From assembly GCA_016840965.1 (NCBI GenBank), contig JAEORI010000233.1:1-24001 (forward strand): 24,001 nucleotides of DNA. The letters run 5' to 3'. Made by a program: the position numbers and the translations under genes. The notes under the pieces were generated by a model. That model saw nothing but the letters and a program-made list of their open reading frames with translations. It ran no database searches and was not told the DNA's origin. Of the stretch, positions 23,642 through 24,001 are shown in pieces. The stretch's first letter is position 1, and each line of letters opens with the position of its first letter. The DNA comes from Candidatus Thorarchaeota archaeon. GTDB taxonomy: Archaea; Asgardarchaeota; Thorarchaeia; Thorarchaeales; Thorarchaeaceae.

Positions 23642-23763
23642 TAGGCTCACCTAATCATCAACGGTTCCGGGCTATATCGCTTTTGATTCTTTCTGAACGA
23701 CCTAATGAATCATATAGGTGCACATGGAAAAAGCGCGTGATAGAAAAAATGACTGAAAATTGA

Positions 23764-23994
23764 CTATCGAGGCATCAAGAGCACAGGATTCTCAAGGAGA
23801 GGTCTCACAGAGTCCTTTACAAAGAACTGTTCATCACCTACTTGGACTTCCAAAAGCTTTCTCAACTCAAACCTACGAAGGTATCCTACTGCTTGTTCAC
23901 GTTCTAGGTTCCAATCTTTGATCAATTTACTCAAGCCTTTTTTATCGCCACTAAATTGTGCAAATTTACTGACGACCGAACTCCACTGCATCAT
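23764..23994 (-). CDS. Small helical protein, possibly 5'-truncated by the window edge
   Basis: A frame of 76 codons from ATG 23994 to a stop at 23764. The frame has no stop between this ATG and the window end, so the true start may lie outside. Residues are mixed helical and polar (FAQFSGDKKGLSKLIKDW, LEREQAVGYLRRFELRKLLE), followed by a short beta-like VQVGDEQFFVKD. This resembles a winged-helix module, but the match is weak. No cysteine or membrane segment is present. It lies upstream of the TPR gene on the same strand. The function is unknown and the existence of the gene is moderately supported. Confidence 0.5.
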   Translation of the reverse strand: MMQWSSVVSKFAQFSGDKKGLSKLIKDWNLEREQAVGYLRRFELRKLLEVQVGDEQFFVKDSVRPLLENPVLLMPR

Positions 23995-24001
23995 AACTAG
24001 A

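Noticed and set aside
1..24001. CRISPR array, insertion sequence, prophage or other mobile element
   Set aside because: No regularly spaced direct repeats, transposase, integrase or phage gene is visible; gene content is ordinary chromosomal housekeeping plus hypotheticals.

Overview
The window reads as archaeal, and most plausibly as an Asgard archaeon of the Thorarchaeota type. Reasons: an archaeal-type isoleucyl-tRNA synthetase, an aEF-2-family GTPase, a tRNA-Gln with an A1-U72 pair and a bulge-helix-bulge intron, the archaeal (phosphopantoate) route to coenzyme A, an MglA-like GTPase plus a roadblock protein, and a large membrane-anchored gingipain-like protease. The taxonomic call is an inference from gene content; no rRNA is present.

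Layout. 1-7.0 kb: ileS (+) runs tail to tail into an M20 metallopeptidase (-) and a divergent aEF-2 (-). The aEF-2 keeps the diphthamide-site histidine but has lost the conserved residues after it. Its leader is long and carries an inverted repeat and a 25-codon upstream ORF. 7.1-9.9 kb: a two-helix membrane protein with a winged-helix tail (+), a class I SAM methyltransferase (-), a TM1586-type nitroreductase (+) and a two-zinc-finger membrane protein (+). 9.93-10.53 kb: a 380-bp gene-poor stretch with a candidate structured RNA, then tRNA-Gln(CUG) (-) interrupted in its D-loop, with a perfect palindrome just upstream. 10.5-14.3 kb: MglA-like GTPase (-), a divergent class V aminotransferase-fold enzyme and a metallo-beta-lactamase-fold hydrolase (+), and an unrecognised 295-residue protein. 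14.37-18.39 kb: a tightly overlapped coenzyme A operon (pantoate kinase, phosphopantothenate synthetase, ketopantoate reductase, CoaBC). 18.4-24.0 kb, all on the minus strand: a roadblock/LC7 protein, a 1269-residue secreted C25-like peptidase, a TPR protein and a small ORF open at the window edge.

How the genes work together. The clearest functional unit is the CoA operon, whose ATGA/GTGA overlaps indicate translational coupling. IleRS, the EF-2-like protein and tRNA-Gln are translation components but are not one operon. The MglA-like GTPase and the roadblock protein belong to families that form GTPase-regulator pairs, although they sit 7 kb apart here. Several first genes have a TATA-like box about 25-30 nt before the ATG and no Shine-Dalgarno, suggesting leaderless mRNAs. 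Several other starts carry a clear GGAG/AGGTGA-type site.

The best candidates for something little described are the EF-2-like protein with its leader, the D-loop tRNA intron, and the structured element at 10.0-10.15 kb.
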